Assembly (NCBI GenBank): GCA_035524095.1
Contig: DATKPK010000255.1
Location: forward strand, 1 to 14,221
Direction of reading: 5' to 3'
DNA length: 14,221 nt
DNA from: DATJUF01 sp035524095
Lineage (GTDB): Bacteria; Desulfobacterota; Binatia; Binatales; Binataceae
Shown: positions 13,207 to 14,221 of the stretch, piece by piece
Layout of the letters: every line of letters starts with the position of its first letter
Position numbering within the stretch: the stretch's first letter is position 1
Translations under genes and position numbers: made by a program
The notes under the pieces: generated by a model
What the model was told of the DNA's origin: nothing
Databases searched by the model: none
The model's input: only the letters and a program-made list of their open reading frames with translations

Positions 13207-14133
13207 TCACAAGCCGTTCTTTTTCCTGAAGTCCGGTGGAACGATGCTCGCTGCGATAGACGCGTCGAGTGATTCGTATTCACTATAGCCAATTGTTTCG
13301 TATAGTTCCGCCCGCGTCTGCATACGGTCCAGCATCGAAGCAGCGCTGCCCTCGCGCGCGATACTTTCGTAAAGCTGCGCGACTGCCCTCGCAGCCACGC
13401 GCAACGATGATACGGGAAATATTACGATACGATAGCCAAACTCTTCGAATTGTTTCGCCGTAAAGTAGGGGGTGCGGCCAAACTCGGTCATATTCGCGAG
13501 CAGCGGTGCATCGACATCTGCCGCGACGCGCCGCAAGGACTCTTCAGTGGTCAGCGCCTCGGGAAAGATCACGTCGGCACCGGCATCGCGATACAGCCGC
13601 GCCCGCGCAATCGCAGCTTCAAGCCCTTCGACGCCTGCCGCATCGGTCCGCGCGATTATCTTCAGATGACGCCGCGCGCGCACTGCCGCCGCCACCTTGG
13701 CTGCCATCTCCTCGGGCGCAACCAGCCGCTTGTCATTCAAATGGCCGCATTTCTTCGGCAGGATTTGATCTTCGAGCTGAATCGCGGCCGCCCCCGCATC
13801 TTCAATTTCGCGCACGGTGCGCATGACATTGAGCGGACCACCGAAACCGGTGTCGCCATCGACGATCAGCGGCAGCCGCGAGGCGCGGCAAATTGTTCGC
13901 GTGAACAGGCATAACTCTTCGCACGAAACGATGCCCAGATCCGCCAGTCCGAGGCTCGCACTCAGCGCCGCGCCTGATAGATAGAGCGCTTCGAAGCCCG
14001 CGCGGCGCGCTTGTAATCCCGCGAGGGCGTTGTGCGCCCCCGGCACAACCAGTATCTCCTTGCGCCGCCATAGTTGCGCTAGCCGATCCCCCAGCGGCAC
14101 ATCACTGCGATCATCATTAGTCAGCCAGGTCAT
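13207..14133 (-). CDS. Isocitrate lyase/PEP mutase superfamily protein, methylisocitrate-lyase-like
   Basis: This 308-residue protein is close to PrpB (about 296). Superfamily features appear in order: YLSGAALSASLG (51-62), the Mg-binding DGDTGFGG (92-99; Asp92 and Asp94), QLEDQ (119-123; Glu121), the lyase active-site loop KKCGH (127-131) with catalytic Cys129, ARTDA (161-165) and LANMTEFGRTPYF (212-224). The KKCGH loop marks a C-C lyase rather than PEP mutase. It should cleave 2-methylisocitrate, 2,3-dimethylmalate or a similar branched hydroxyacid to pyruvate plus a dicarboxylate. No methylcitrate synthase or dehydratase is nearby, so the propionate cycle is not implied. It is first of a minus-strand pair with the TcuA-like dehydrogenase. 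No Shine-Dalgarno sequence precedes the ATG, and the start is the only one that fits the family N-terminus. Confidence 0.92.
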   Translation of the reverse strand: MTWLTNDDRSDVPLGDRLAQLWRRKEILVVPGAHNALAGLQARRAGFEALYLSGAALSASLGLADLGIVSCEELCLFTRTICRASRLPLIVDGDTGFGGPLNVMRTVREIEDAGAAAIQLEDQILPKKCGHLNDKRLVAPEEMAAKVAAAVRARRHLKIIARTDAAGVEGLEAAIARARLYRDAGADVIFPEALTTEESLRRVAADVDAPLLANMTEFGRTPYFTAKQFEEFGYRIVIFPVSSLRVAARAVAQLYESIAREGSAASMLDRMQTRAELYETIGYSEYESLDASIAASIVPPDFRKKNGL

Positions 14134-14184
14134 CGGCTAGTCATTAAAGTCGTATTATTTTTTCCGTCGCGTCAGCTTGTGCAA

Positions 14185-14213
14185 TTATTCGGTTCGAGTA
14201 ACGTCGTAGTCAA
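14185..14213 (-). promoter_or_regulatory. Possible promoter of the lyase-dehydrogenase pair
   Basis: On the minus strand, TTGACT (14208-14213) and GAATAA (14185-14190) are 17 bp apart, which would give a leader of about 45 nt. A second AT-rich stretch closer to the gene (AAAAAATAATAC, about 14151-14162) could serve as a -10 instead. The rest of 14134-14221 shows no gene. Confidence 0.35.
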
Positions 14214-14221
14214 ATCATTTA

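Noticed and set aside
1..14221. tRNA/rRNA genes, CRISPR arrays, insertion sequences, integrase or attachment sites
   Set aside because: No cloverleaf-like sequence, regularly spaced repeat array, transposase motif or terminal inverted repeat with target duplication was seen on either strand.

Overview
This 14.2 kb window is densely packed and GC-rich. Every protein-coding gene is complete, and there is no tRNA, rRNA, insertion sequence, CRISPR array or phage gene. The content points to an uncultivated soil or sediment bacterium with a broad catabolic repertoire: three luciferase-like (LLM) flavin enzymes, a CoA-transferase, two crotonases, an HpaB-type monooxygenase and a PrpB-like lyase. A Binatota/deltaproteobacterial-type genome is my best guess. 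That is only a feeling from gene style; nothing in the window proves taxonomy.

Layout. (A) Positions 83-3542 hold an LLM oxidoreductase and an aldo/keto reductase on the minus strand, and a second LLM oxidoreductase diverging from the reductase across only 50 bp. (B) Positions 3578-5541 form a distinctly more AT-rich segment: an unrecognised polytopic membrane protein (-), a 75-residue secreted peptide with two cysteines (+), and an overlapping ArsR-type repressor/SdpI-type membrane protein pair (-). (C) Positions 5679-11625 form a plus-strand run of six genes: an F420-type LLM enzyme, a class III (CaiB/BaiF) CoA-transferase, two short tandem crotonases, a single-domain VOC protein with extradiol-dioxygenase-like metal ligands, and an HpaB-type FADH2-dependent monooxygenase. 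(D) Positions 11676-14133 form a convergent minus-strand pair: a PrpB/PEP-mutase superfamily lyase followed by a TcuA-like FAD-dependent dehydrogenase.

Taken together, A, C and D look like a catabolic locus. A plausible scheme is flavin-dependent oxygenation or reduction (LLM, HpaB), ring opening or rearrangement (VOC), CoA transfer (CaiB), crotonase steps on the CoA thioester, then C-C cleavage of a branched hydroxy-di/tricarboxylate (PrpB-like) linked to a TcuA-like oxidation. The substrate cannot be read from the sequence. No flavin reductase, thiolase, acyl-CoA ligase, transporter or dedicated pathway regulator lies in the window. Segment B is probably unrelated to the catabolism and may be an inserted stress/immunity module.

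Regulatory signals include a very good sigma70-like promoter for the sdpRI pair, giving a nearly leaderless mRNA; a 14-bp perfect direct repeat just upstream of the HpaB start; several strong intergenic hairpins without U-tracts; and recurring TGACTA/TAGTCA hexamers, twice at exactly 20 bp spacing.
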